A stretch of 7,046 bases of DNA. Origin: an uncultured Clostridia bacterium. Its GTDB lineage: Bacteria > Bacillota > Clostridia > Lachnospirales > Anaerotignaceae. The position numbers and the translations under genes were made by a program. The notes under the pieces are model-generated. The model was given only the letters and a program-made list of their open reading frames with translations, was not told where the DNA came from and made no database searches. The stretch lies in the NCBI GenBank assembly GCA_947036475.1, contig CAMQRG010000105.1:1-7046 (forward strand), given 5' to 3'. The number at the start of each line of letters is the position of its first letter. Position 1 is the stretch's first letter. This document shows positions 1 through 6,014 of the stretch, piece after piece.

Positions 1-39
1 GTAGCGTCTCGTGGGCTCGGAGATGTGTATAAGAGACAG
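1..39 (+). other. Nextera sequencing adapter left on contig end
   Basis: Positions 21-39 are exactly the 19-bp Tn5 mosaic end AGATGTGTATAAGAGACAG, and 6-20 are the Illumina Nextera read-2 sequence GTCTCGTGGGCTCGG. The five bases before it, GTAGC, equal the last five bases of i7 index N709 as I recall it (AGCGTAGC). This is library-construction sequence that survived trimming, not host DNA. It marks position 40 as the first biological base and the left side as an assembly edge. It should not be read as a Tn5 insertion in the organism. Confidence 0.97.
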
Positions 40-44
40 AGAAA

Positions 45-75
45 TCAATAGCATTCAATCTATTTTTGCTATTGA
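45..75. promoter_or_regulatory. Inverted repeat, probable repressor operator
   Basis: TCAATAGCA (45-53) and TGCTATTGA (67-75) are perfect 9-bp inverted repeats separated by 13 bp. The half-site TCAAT occurs again at 55-59, exactly 10 bp (one helical turn) after the first copy, and ATTCAAT/ATTGAAT (53-59/71-77) forms a second interleaved inverted repeat. The right arm covers the -35 box of the promoter driving the XRE gene. XRE-family repressors usually bind such dyads and control their own promoter, so autoregulation is a reasonable inference. Binding is not shown by sequence alone. Confidence 0.6.
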
Positions 76-99
76 ATTAGTTCTATTTATGTGTATAAT
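72..99 (+). promoter_or_regulatory. Sigma-A-type promoter for the XRE/SLOG operon
   Basis: TTGAAT (72-77, four of six matches to TTGACA) lies 16 bp before a perfect TATAAT (94-99). Transcription would start near 105-107, about 48 bases before the ATG at 154. The surrounding sequence is AT-rich. The -35 box sits inside the right arm of the inverted repeat, so a bound repressor would block polymerase. Confidence 0.65.
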
Positions 100-153
100 A
101 GTAGTTAAATATGTGGAATTAGAAATTTGAAGGTAAATTTATTATTTAAGGAG

Positions 154-471
154 ATGAATGCTATATCTATTTTTTCGGAACGTCTGAAAAGACTCAGGAC
201 AGGCCGCAAAATCAGCCAGAAACAGCTTGCAAAACAGCTTAATTACGGATATACGGCTGTTGCAAATTATGAATCCGGAAGGAATGAGCCTTCTATTTCT
301 GACCTGTGCAGGATTGCCGATTTTTTCAATGTCAGTGTCGATTATCTGGTGGGGCGTACGGAAAATATGATGAGCCATAAAAGCCCAGAACTGCATAAAT
401 TGCTGAACAATATTACCCTTTTTGACATCATGTCCGCAGTGCAGCATGTGAAAAACGATATGGAGGGCTAA
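154..471 (+). CDS. XRE-family helix-turn-helix transcriptional regulator
   Basis: A 105-residue cytoplasmic DNA-binding protein when started at ATG 154. Residues about 8-66 form a classic XRE/HTH_3 fold: RLKRLRTGRKISQKQLAKQL, then NYGYTAVANYESGRNEPS (the recognition helix with the typical YE.G...P signature), then LCRIADFFNVSVDYLVGRTE, the common end of this domain. The short tail is helical and may dimerise. The start is uncertain: AAGGAG (148-153) abuts ATG 154 with no spacer, while the alternative TTG at 127 has no clear Shine-Dalgarno. The domain is intact either way. It is the first gene of an operon with the SLOG/HTH gene, and the dyad at 45-75 in its promoter suggests autorepression. 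The family often acts as repressors in phages and conjugative elements; the target here is inferred. Confidence 0.9.
   Translation: MNAISIFSERLKRLRTGRKISQKQLAKQLNYGYTAVANYESGRNEPSISDLCRIADFFNVSVDYLVGRTENMMSHKSPELHKLLNNITLFDIMSAVQHVKNDMEG
462..467 (+). promoter_or_regulatory. Ribosome binding site supporting a TTG start
   Basis: GGAGGG lies within the last codons of the XRE gene and 7 bases before TTG 475. It supports the unusual TTG start of the downstream gene and suggests coupled translation of the pair. Confidence 0.7.
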
Positions 472-474
472 ACT

Positions 475-1635
475 TTGATTATCTGTTCATTTTTAGGACA
501 CAAGGATATATATGATGAGGATATTTACGAAAAGCTCACAGAGGCGGTTTTCAACATTGCAGAACTGGACGACACAGTGGAGTTTCAATTTTGCAGTACC
601 GGATATTTTTATGCCCTGTGCGTTGCCGCTGTGCTTGAGGCAAAACAGCGTTTTCCGCAGAAAAATATCGCCATAGTGATTGTTGCCAGAAGTGAAAGCA
701 GGGAGTACCTTGTTTCCAATCTGAAACAAAACAAAATAGAGTTTCCCCTCTATATCGCAGACAAGGTTATTTCGCCGCCGCCGGGCGTTGTCACTGAAAG
801 CAGGCGGGATATGACCTTATCAGGCAGACAACTGGAACGCTGGACAATCCGGCGTTCCATGCATATCATCAGCTATGTTTACCCGGTATTTTTTGATTCA
901 GCCCATATGCAGCACAGGTATGCAGGGAACAGGGGCATTGCAATGACTGACATAACAAACCCTGAAACGACAGAGGAAATCCGAAAAAATATCCAGTTCC
1001 TGCCGGAGCGGCAAAAAACTGTTATCACAATGCAGCTGGCGCGACAGTCATGGAAAGAGATTGCAGCAGCCTGCGGCACTTCAATCAAAACCGCCCATTC
1101 CGATGCAGTACACGCCTGTATACGATTACAACGGGACAGCATCTTAGGCGTTCTGGAAACATTCCGGCGTACCCCGCACCAGCCTGTTGTTTGCTGCATA
1201 TTAGCGATAGGCGAAGCCGATTACAACAGCCTCTGTTTATTTGAACAGGCTATTTTATTCCTGTTCAGGACATATCATGTAGCGCGATTCAAAATCCTGT
1301 TGGAATACTGCCATTCCGGATATATGTACATATTGGAAAAACTGGCTGAAAAATTCCCTGAAATCAAGATTTCCCTGTTTGTTGATACCAAAATCGAGGA
1401 TTCCACAGGTTACGGACACCACAGGCAGGCCGAAAAAATTAACACGATTCTGAGGCAGTCGGATTTTTGTATCTGGTACCCGCCCCTGAAATCTCCTGCA
1501 CATGGGATTGCAAAGCAGCTGGAAGATGCGGAGCAGATAAAAGTGCTGGATATGGGCGGAAATGGACCATTGCCCTGTCCCTTGCAAAACTGCAACTGTA
1601 AAACGGCTTTCCGCTATGTTACAATAGGCATGTAA
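475..1635 (+). CDS. SLOG-like / sigma-70 region 4-like HTH / SLOG-like fusion protein
   Basis: A 386-residue protein with three parts. Residues 1-163 resemble the SLOG Rossmann-type fold of the DUF1273/YpsA kind: strand and loop MIICSFLGHKD, then FQFCSTGYFYALCVAAVLEAKQRFP (glycine loop and helix), IAIVIVAR, and late in the domain RQLERWTIRRSMHIISYV. Residues 165-220 resemble sigma-70 region 4: LPERQKTVITMQLARQSWKE followed by IAAACGTSIKTAHSDAVHAC, with the HTH at about 192-215. Residues 236-365 repeat the first domain in shorter form: YCHSGYMYILEKLAEKFPEI matches the glycine loop and RQAEKINTILRQSDFCIWY matches the later motif; about 40 residues between these motifs are missing. There is no region 2, so it is not a complete sigma factor. 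SLOG domains bind nucleotide-derived ligands, so a ligand-responsive transcription regulator is the best inference. It starts 3 bp after the XRE stop and shares its operon. Domain calls come from motif reading only. Confidence 0.75.
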   Translation: MIICSFLGHKDIYDEDIYEKLTEAVFNIAELDDTVEFQFCSTGYFYALCVAAVLEAKQRFPQKNIAIVIVARSESREYLVSNLKQNKIEFPLYIADKVISPPPGVVTESRRDMTLSGRQLERWTIRRSMHIISYVYPVFFDSAHMQHRYAGNRGIAMTDITNPETTEEIRKNIQFLPERQKTVITMQLARQSWKEIAAACGTSIKTAHSDAVHACIRLQRDSILGVLETFRRTPHQPVVCCILAIGEADYNSLCLFEQAILFLFRTYHVARFKILLEYCHSGYMYILEKLAEKFPEIKISLFVDTKIEDSTGYGHHRQAEKINTILRQSDFCIWYPPLKSPAHGIAKQLEDAEQIKVLDMGGNGPLPCPLQNCNCKTAFRYVTIGM

Positions 1636-1639
1636 GGTT

Positions 1640-1665
1640 AGGTCAGAGTATTTCAGGTCAGAGTA
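1640..1665 (+). repeat. Two direct repeats of AGGTCAGAGTA
   Basis: The 11-bp sequence AGGTCAGAGTA occurs at 1640-1650 and 1655-1665, a 15-bp period, five bases after the SLOG/HTH stop codon. Two copies could be a protein-binding site or a small duplication. With only two copies they are not convincing iterons. I see no third copy in the window. Confidence 0.6.
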
Positions 1666-1670
1666 AAAGT

Positions 1671-1690
1671 TTTTCGGATTTATCCGAAAA
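1671..1690. other. Small perfect hairpin after the regulatory operon
   Basis: TTTTCGGA (1671-1678) pairs with TCCGAAAA (1683-1690) around a TTTA loop. On the + strand no T-run follows, so it is not a convincing intrinsic terminator. It may protect the 3' end of the operon mRNA. A weaker 5-bp stem, TCAGG/CCTGA, lies at 1706-1722, and CTTATATAAG at 1735-1744 is a 10-bp palindrome. The 1636-1742 stretch otherwise shows nothing I recognise. Confidence 0.45.
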
Positions 1691-1742
1691 CAGGTAAAGG
1701 AATTATCAGGCTGTATACCTGACACAAACACAAACTTATATA

Positions 1743-1905
1743 AGAGCATGTTTCATACCGCCCTGCATACGCCTTGCCGGCAGATTTTCCAATGCTTTGC
1801 GTTGTTCAGCCTTGAAATACCACGCGGTATTCCTTCGGCTTCACGTCTGAATCAGTGAAAAATCTGCTCGCCAATCCGCATACATTGAGATATGAAACAA
1901 GCTCT
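1743..1905. repeat. 163-bp imperfect palindromic element
   Basis: The outer 15 bp AGAGCATGTTTCATA (1743-1757) match the reverse complement of 1891-1905 at 14 of 15 positions. CAGATTTT (1781-1788) pairs with AAAATCTG (1859-1866) at almost the same distance from the ends. The centre is a perfect hairpin, AATACC-ACGC-GGTATT (1816-1831), flanked by AGCC/GGCT (1808-1811/1837-1840). The dyad centre of the ends and of the core coincide near 1824, so this is one large palindrome. It is probably a dispersed repeat or MITE-like or structured-RNA element (inference). On the minus strand, 1885-1736 reads as a 50-codon frame broken only by one TGA at 1843-1841; I do not call it a gene. Confidence 0.65.
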
Positions 1906-1906
1906 G

Positions 1907-1958
1907 AAACCGTAAATTCTTTTTCTAATTGGATGAAATAAGGATTTACGGTTTTTTT
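1907..1958 (+). terminator. Rho-independent-type terminator with a large loop
   Basis: AAACCGTAAAT (1907-1917) pairs perfectly over 11 bp with ATTTACGGTTT (1944-1954), and the right arm runs into seven T's (1952-1958). The loop is 26 bases, longer than usual. It sits directly after the 163-bp palindrome and about 70 bp before the next start codon. It would end transcripts from the XRE/SLOG operon, or act as an attenuator for the gene at 2025, for which I see no clear promoter. Confidence 0.7.
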
Positions 1959-2013
1959 ATGCCCCAAAGGAGGAGGTCAAAAGAAGCGTACCAGGAAAAA
2001 TACAAAATTTACA

Positions 2014-2019
2014 AGGAGG
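2014..2019 (+). promoter_or_regulatory. Ribosome binding site choosing ATG 2025
   Basis: AGGAGG lies 5 bases before ATG 2025 and decides the start against in-frame upstream options (TTG 1929 inside the terminator loop, ATG 1959 after the T-run). Another strong purine run, AAAGGAGGAGG at 1966-1976, has no start codon at a useful distance. Confidence 0.75.
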
Positions 2020-2024
2020 AAAAC

Positions 2025-2384
2025 ATGGAGCAGCAAAAGGAAATGAACAACTACGAAAGAATGGAGCAGCGAATGCGCCTGAACGACCAGAACAGGGCAG
2101 AAATCACAGCTTTCAGCACACTGAACCAGGAAACATGGCTGGGCAGGGTCGGCTTTCACGCAGAGGAGAAAGAAATGGTAGCGTCAGGTGAGAAATCCCC
2201 GATGGTTCGCTATGATGGCGGCCTGGTTTATAACTACCAGTATGACTTTTGTATCCCCACAAATGACAGTGAGATGCTGTGGCTTATCCGGCGGTGGAAT
2301 ACCGGCGAAAGAAACTGGGGCATATTCAACCAAATCTATGACCGCGTGCAGGATTTGGGCGGGATATACCTGATATGGCACTGA
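2025..2384 (+). CDS. Hypothetical protein, 119 residues
   Basis: I do not recognise this family. The protein begins with a charged, probably helical stretch (MEQQKEMNNYERMEQRMRLN, residues 1-20). A compact, aromatic-rich second half follows, with YDGGLVYNYQYDFCIPTND near residues 64-82 and WLIRRWNTGERNWGIFNQIY near 86-105, ending in GGIYLIWH. There is no signal peptide, membrane segment or catalytic signature I can name. The start is set by AGGAGG 5 bases upstream. It is preceded by a palindrome and a terminator, so it may be separately controlled, but I find no convincing promoter. The gene is followed by an AT-rich hairpin and then the DUF3846/helicase operon. It is probably an accessory cytoplasmic protein of the mobile element; that is context, not homology. 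Confidence 0.75.
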   Translation: MEQQKEMNNYERMEQRMRLNDQNRAEITAFSTLNQETWLGRVGFHAEEKEMVASGEKSPMVRYDGGLVYNYQYDFCIPTNDSEMLWLIRRWNTGERNWGIFNQIYDRVQDLGGIYLIWH

Positions 2385-2406
2385 GGAATGACATAATAAA
2401 CATTGG

Positions 2407-2443
2407 AATCCAAAAACATTCTAAAATCATAAAGTTTTGGATT
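2407..2443. other. AT-rich hairpin before the DUF3846 operon
   Basis: AATCCAAAA (2407-2415) pairs with TTTTGGATT (2435-2443) around a 19-base loop. One more A in the left arm would bulge if the stem is extended with C2417-G2434. Only TT follows, so termination would be weak. Shortly after comes TATAAC (2456-2461), a possible -10 box for the DUF3846/helicase operon, but no good -35 box is found at 16-18 bp spacing. Confidence 0.4.
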
Positions 2444-2480
2444 TTACTGAAAATGTATAACAAAAAAACAAGAGCACCGA

Positions 2481-2486
2481 AAGGAG
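2481..2486 (+). promoter_or_regulatory. Ribosome binding site choosing ATG 2494
   Basis: AAGGAG is 7 bases before ATG 2494 but only 1 base before the in-frame ATG 2488, so translation should start at 2494. Confidence 0.75.
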
Positions 2487-2493
2487 AATGTAC

Positions 2494-2883
2494 ATGAAAA
2501 TTTTAGTTGTAGAACCCGGAAAACACCCTTATGAAAAGGAAATCGAAGGCACATTGAAGGAAATGCAGAAGATTGTCGGCGGCAGGATACAGGCACTCTA
2601 CCCATTCCGCGACAAGGCTGGCGTGGTATGCAACGACGAGGGGATTTCGCTCCAAATGCCTTTCAACCGGAAAATAGACGAGGAATGTTACATATTCGGC
2701 ACGTTCTTCCTCTGCGGGCTGGGGTTGGAGGATTTCACCTCCCTGCCGGAAAACTTGATGGAGAAATATCGGAAACGTTTTTATTCCCCGCAGATTTATA
2801 CGGCCAGCGGGGTGTATAACCTCCCGCCGGAACGGTACCGCCTGTTGATGATGAAACTGGGAAGATTGGAGGAATGGGCATGA
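2494..2883 (+). CDS. DUF3846 domain-containing protein
   Basis: A 129-residue protein beginning MKILVVEPGKHPYEKEIEGT, followed by LKEMQKIVGGRIQALYPFRD, VVCNDEGISLQMPFNR and YIFGTFFLCGLGLEDFTSLP. These are the conserved blocks I associate with DUF3846, a family common on plasmids, phages and conjugative elements of Firmicutes and Actinobacteria. Its biochemical function is not known. The usual domain covers nearly the whole length; the last 40 residues (YRKRFYSPQIYTASGVYNLP onward) are an extra tail. There is no signal peptide or membrane helix. Its TGA overlaps the ATG of the helicase (ATGA at 2880-2883), implying coupled translation and a shared role in element maintenance or DNA processing. 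The role is inferred from context. Confidence 0.85.
   Translation: MKILVVEPGKHPYEKEIEGTLKEMQKIVGGRIQALYPFRDKAGVVCNDEGISLQMPFNRKIDEECYIFGTFFLCGLGLEDFTSLPENLMEKYRKRFYSPQIYTASGVYNLPPERYRLLMMKLGRLEEWA
2868..2872 (+). promoter_or_regulatory. Ribosome binding site choosing ATG 2880
   Basis: GGAGG lies within the end of the DUF3846 gene, 7 bases before ATG 2880 and only 1 base before the in-frame ATG 2874. It favours 2880, which gives an ATGA stop-start overlap. Confidence 0.75.
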
Positions 2884-5800
2884 GTGAGCAGAACGATATT
2901 CCCCAACTCTGGGAACTGACCTACAAGGACATTGACAAGGCCATCCACCTGTCGGTATACGCCGATACGCTGGCGTATGACGATGAAAACGGCAGGCGGC
3001 TGCTTGCCGCAGTGCGTTTTGGCGGCTATCCTGAGCAGGTGCGCGCCATGGCGGACGCGATATACGGCGGCGGCCAGGTCTGTCTGAGTTATAACGGCAG
3101 CCCGTTCTATTTCCAGGGACTTGCCAGACGATACCGGAAGTTTTTCACAAACGACGGGCTGTACATGGAAGCCACACTGGTACTGGAAAACGAATTACAG
3201 CAGGCGGAAAACAGCAAAAAGGAAAAAGCCGGCACAAAAAAAGAGCTCTGGCGGGCAGTATACATTTACTGTGAAAAAGACAGCGATGAGCGGCTGTTTG
3301 AAGAGCTTGACGCCACAATTTCTGTCCCGCTGATACCGGAATTTCGGGAATATATCCTTCGCGGGCTGAAGGAGCTAAACTATTTGACGAAACTGGACAT
3401 GTTTTCTTCCAGCGCACAGTTTGACGTATGGAAACTGTTTTTGTCCACGGGTGAGCGGAACATTATCAAATTTGTGGAACATGGGCTGGAAACAGGGCGG
3501 ATTGCCATTCCGGGCGAATGTACGGAGAAGGACGCCTTTGCAGACGTGCTGTCCGTATCTTCTTACCTGAACCGGTTCGGCACAAGCATTGCAGACAAGA
3601 TACAGGGGCAGTTCACGCCCCTGTTTGACCCTTCCAAAGAACAGATTTCCAGGGAAGTCATGGCAGTCAACGCCCATATCCAAAAACAGGCGGGATACAG
3701 CCTGTATGACGCACAGCTTGCCGTATCGGAGGCCATTATGAGAAGCCTGCGGAAGAACAAGACCGCCCTTTGCATTGCGGAATGCGGTACAGGCAAGACG
3801 AAAATCGGCCTTACATCGCTGCACGCGTACCATTCACGAAAAGGCGGCAGGCATTTCAACATCGTGCTCTGCCCTGCCCATCTGCCTAAGAAATGGCTGC
3901 GGGAGATTGAAGAAACGGTGCCGGATTCTTTTGCGGTGCAGGTAAAAACGGCCGGGGAACTGGAAAAGGCATATAACCTGTTCCAGAAAGGCAGCCGCAG
4001 CTGCTACGTTGTTATGACGAAGGAAAAGGCACGCGACGGTTATATGCGCCGCCCTGCCGTAACGTATAGCAGACGGAAACGCGCCTTTATATGCCCTGAC
4101 TGCGGTGAGCGCATCATGATGAATGTTTTTAATGGAGGAATCAAATGCCAGACTGAGGCAGACCAGTTCTTTTTCCGGAGGGAAAACAAGAAGAACCGCA
4201 AATGTGAAAACTGCGGCAGCCTGCTTTGGACTGTACTGGAAACGGAACGGCAGAGCCAGTGGGTAAAAATATCGAATACCGGCTTTGTCTACCGGACGAT
4301 GGCGCGGCAGCATTTGGACTCTATCGACAGTAAAATCAAGAAAAAAAGTGAGCGAAGCAATAAAGCTCCTGTGTTCCCGAAAGAATACTATGACGTGAAA
4401 GCACTTGTAGATAATCCTGACATGGTTGTCAGGCCTGCCGGTGCAAGACCGGAGTGCTCCCTCTCCATGTATGTCAGTAAAAAAATGCGTGGGAAAATAG
4501 ACGGGCTGATTATCGACGAATTGCAGGATTACAACAACAACAGCGGCCAGGGCGACGCCATGAACGACCTGCTGGGCTGTGCGAAACGCGCGGTCGGGCT
4601 GACAGGGACGCTTATCAACGGGTATTCGCAGGGTATCTTTTACCTGCTCTACCGCGTTTCCCCGCGCCTGATGCAGACGGACGGAAAGCGGTACTCTGTT
4701 CCGGCCGATTTCAACCGGGAATATGGCGTTACGGAAACGGCATTCGAGCTTACTGAGGAAGGCTACAACGCCAACCGACGGACAGAAAAGCGCAAGCTGC
4801 GGGAGAAGCAGGTTCCAGGCGTTTCACCGCTGGTCTATTCACGCTTCCTTATGAATCAGGCGGTATTCCTTTCCCTGAACGACATGGGAAAGCAGCTTCC
4901 GGAATATGAGGAAATCCCTGTGGAGCTTCAGCTGCCGGAAGATGTAATGACGGAATATCAGCGCATCGAGGAAAAATTTACGGACGTAATGAAACGACAG
5001 CGGGATATTGCTATAAAAGTCATGTCGGCATTTATGAGCCTGCTGACGGTCTATCCTGACCAGCCCTACGATATGGAACCGGTGCTTGACCCCATCTCCG
5101 AAACACCGCTGGTGCAGCCAAAGGATACGGGCACGCCGGATACGCTGAATGCAAAGGACGTCTGGCTCCTAGCAAAGGTGACGGAAAAGATTGCGCGGCA
5201 TGAACGCGTCGTAATCTACACGAGCTGGGTACGCATTGATACGCAGGAACGGCTGGAAAAGCTGTTCCGGGAACATGACATTTCCGCCTGCGTCCTGCGC
5301 TCCACCGTACCTACGGCAAAACGGGAGGAATGGATCGAAAAGCAGGTCAAAAATGGCGTGCATGTGCTGATTACGAACCCCCAGCTTCTGGAAACGGGGC
5401 TCGACCTGAACGATTTCACAACGCTCATTTATTATAACATCAGCTATAAGCTTTTCACACTCCGGCAGTCCTCGCGCCGTTCGTGGCGCATCAACCAGAA
5501 AGCTCCAAGGATAGAGGTTTATTTCCTGTATTTCAAAAATGTGATGCAGCACCGCGCGATACGCCTGATGGCGTCAAAGCTGGCAGTCGCGGGCGTGATA
5601 GAAGGCAATCTGACAGACGAAGGGCTTGCGGCAATGAGCGAATGCCAGGACCTGACAACGCTTCTGGCACAGGAGCTGACGCTTGGGCTGAAGAATGGAA
5701 CAGAGGATATCGGAGATGTGTTCAAAAAGATGGCATTTTTGAAGCCGAAGGAAGAAGCTGCGGCGGAAGTCATCGAAGGCGAAGCGTCCCTGCTGGAAAC

Positions 5801-6011
5801 CATCATTGAGGAACCAGCAACGGAAAGCGTTCCGGCAAAGCCTGCGGCGTCAGAAAAAACAGAATGTGGACACAATACGGCGGCAGCGGGCAGGACGGTA
5901 GTTTTAGACGTGTCTGTCCACGCTGTGAACCCGAAGCCAGGGAAGAAAAAAGCGGCCGCACTCGAAAACCAGATTTCCCTTTTTGATTTTTTGGATACTT
6001 TATCAGCGTAA
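2880..6011 (+). CDS. SNF2-like SF2 helicase with zinc ribbon and clamp-binding tail
   Basis: A 1043-residue protein. The N-terminal 270 residues are unrecognised. RecA-like domain 1 follows: Walker A ECGTGKT (301-307), VLCPAHLPKKW (about 329-339), the DEAH-type Walker B DELQ (546-549) and GLTGTL (573-578). A zinc-ribbon-like insert with CPDC (405-408) and CENC (442-445) splits this domain. RecA domain 2 has VVIYTSW (777-783), TNPQLLETGLDL (832-843) and QSSRRSWRINQ (863-873), resembling SNF2 motif VI. These motifs indicate an ATP-driven DNA translocase or helicase; remodelling versus unwinding cannot be told. The tail from about 955 is rich in Ala, Glu and Pro, hence likely flexible, and ends QISLFDFLDTLSA; QISLF (1031-1035) matches the clamp-binding motif. 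It is coupled to the DUF3846 gene upstream and followed by the clamp gene. No frameshift or missing core motif was seen. Confidence 0.92.
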   Translation: MSEQNDIPQLWELTYKDIDKAIHLSVYADTLAYDDENGRRLLAAVRFGGYPEQVRAMADAIYGGGQVCLSYNGSPFYFQGLARRYRKFFTNDGLYMEATLVLENELQQAENSKKEKAGTKKELWRAVYIYCEKDSDERLFEELDATISVPLIPEFREYILRGLKELNYLTKLDMFSSSAQFDVWKLFLSTGERNIIKFVEHGLETGRIAIPGECTEKDAFADVLSVSSYLNRFGTSIADKIQGQFTPLFDPSKEQISREVMAVNAHIQKQAGYSLYDAQLAVSEAIMRSLRKNKTALCIAECGTGKTKIGLTSLHAYHSRKGGRHFNIVLCPAHLPKKWLREIEETVPDSFAVQVKTAGELEKAYNLFQKGSRSCYVVMTKEKARDGYMRRPAVTYSRRKRAFICPDCGERIMMNVFNGGIKCQTEADQFFFRRENKKNRKCENCGSLLWTVLETERQSQWVKISNTGFVYRTMARQHLDSIDSKIKKKSERSNKAPVFPKEYYDVKALVDNPDMVVRPAGARPECSLSMYVSKKMRGKIDGLIIDELQDYNNNSGQGDAMNDLLGCAKRAVGLTGTLINGYSQGIFYLLYRVSPRLMQTDGKRYSVPADFNREYGVTETAFELTEEGYNANRRTEKRKLREKQVPGVSPLVYSRFLMNQAVFLSLNDMGKQLPEYEEIPVELQLPEDVMTEYQRIEEKFTDVMKRQRDIAIKVMSAFMSLLTVYPDQPYDMEPVLDPISETPLVQPKDTGTPDTLNAKDVWLLAKVTEKIARHERVVIYTSWVRIDTQERLEKLFREHDISACVLRSTVPTAKREEWIEKQVKNGVHVLITNPQLLETGLDLNDFTTLIYYNISYKLFTLRQSSRRSWRINQKAPRIEVYFLYFKNVMQHRAIRLMASKLAVAGVIEGNLTDEGLAAMSECQDLTTLLAQELTLGLKNGTEDIGDVFKKMAFLKPKEEAAAEVIEGEASLLETIIEEPATESVPAKPAASEKTECGHNTAAAGRTVVLDVSVHAVNPKPGKKKAAALENQISLFDFLDTLSA

Positions 6012-6014
6012 AAA

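Noticed and set aside
21..39. Tn5 mosaic end as evidence of a natural transposon
   Set aside because: It is joined to Illumina read-2 and index bases, so it comes from library preparation.
475..1635. Complete sigma-70 family sigma factor
   Set aside because: Only a region 4-like HTH is visible; no region 2 (core-binding and -10 melting) is present, and the flanks look like Rossmann-type domains.
1255..1749. Minus-strand open frame of 164 codons
   Set aside because: It is largely antisense to the SLOG/HTH gene, shows no recognisable domain, and that gene has operon position, a ribosome site and domain structure.
4134..4147. GGAGG followed by ATG inside the helicase, possible internal start
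   Set aside because: The ATG at 4145 is out of frame with the helicase and reaches a stop after three codons.
3834..4313. Minus-strand open frame of 159 codons
   Set aside because: It lies fully inside the helicase gene opposite the zinc-ribbon region; the + strand reading carries clear motifs, so this is a shadow frame.
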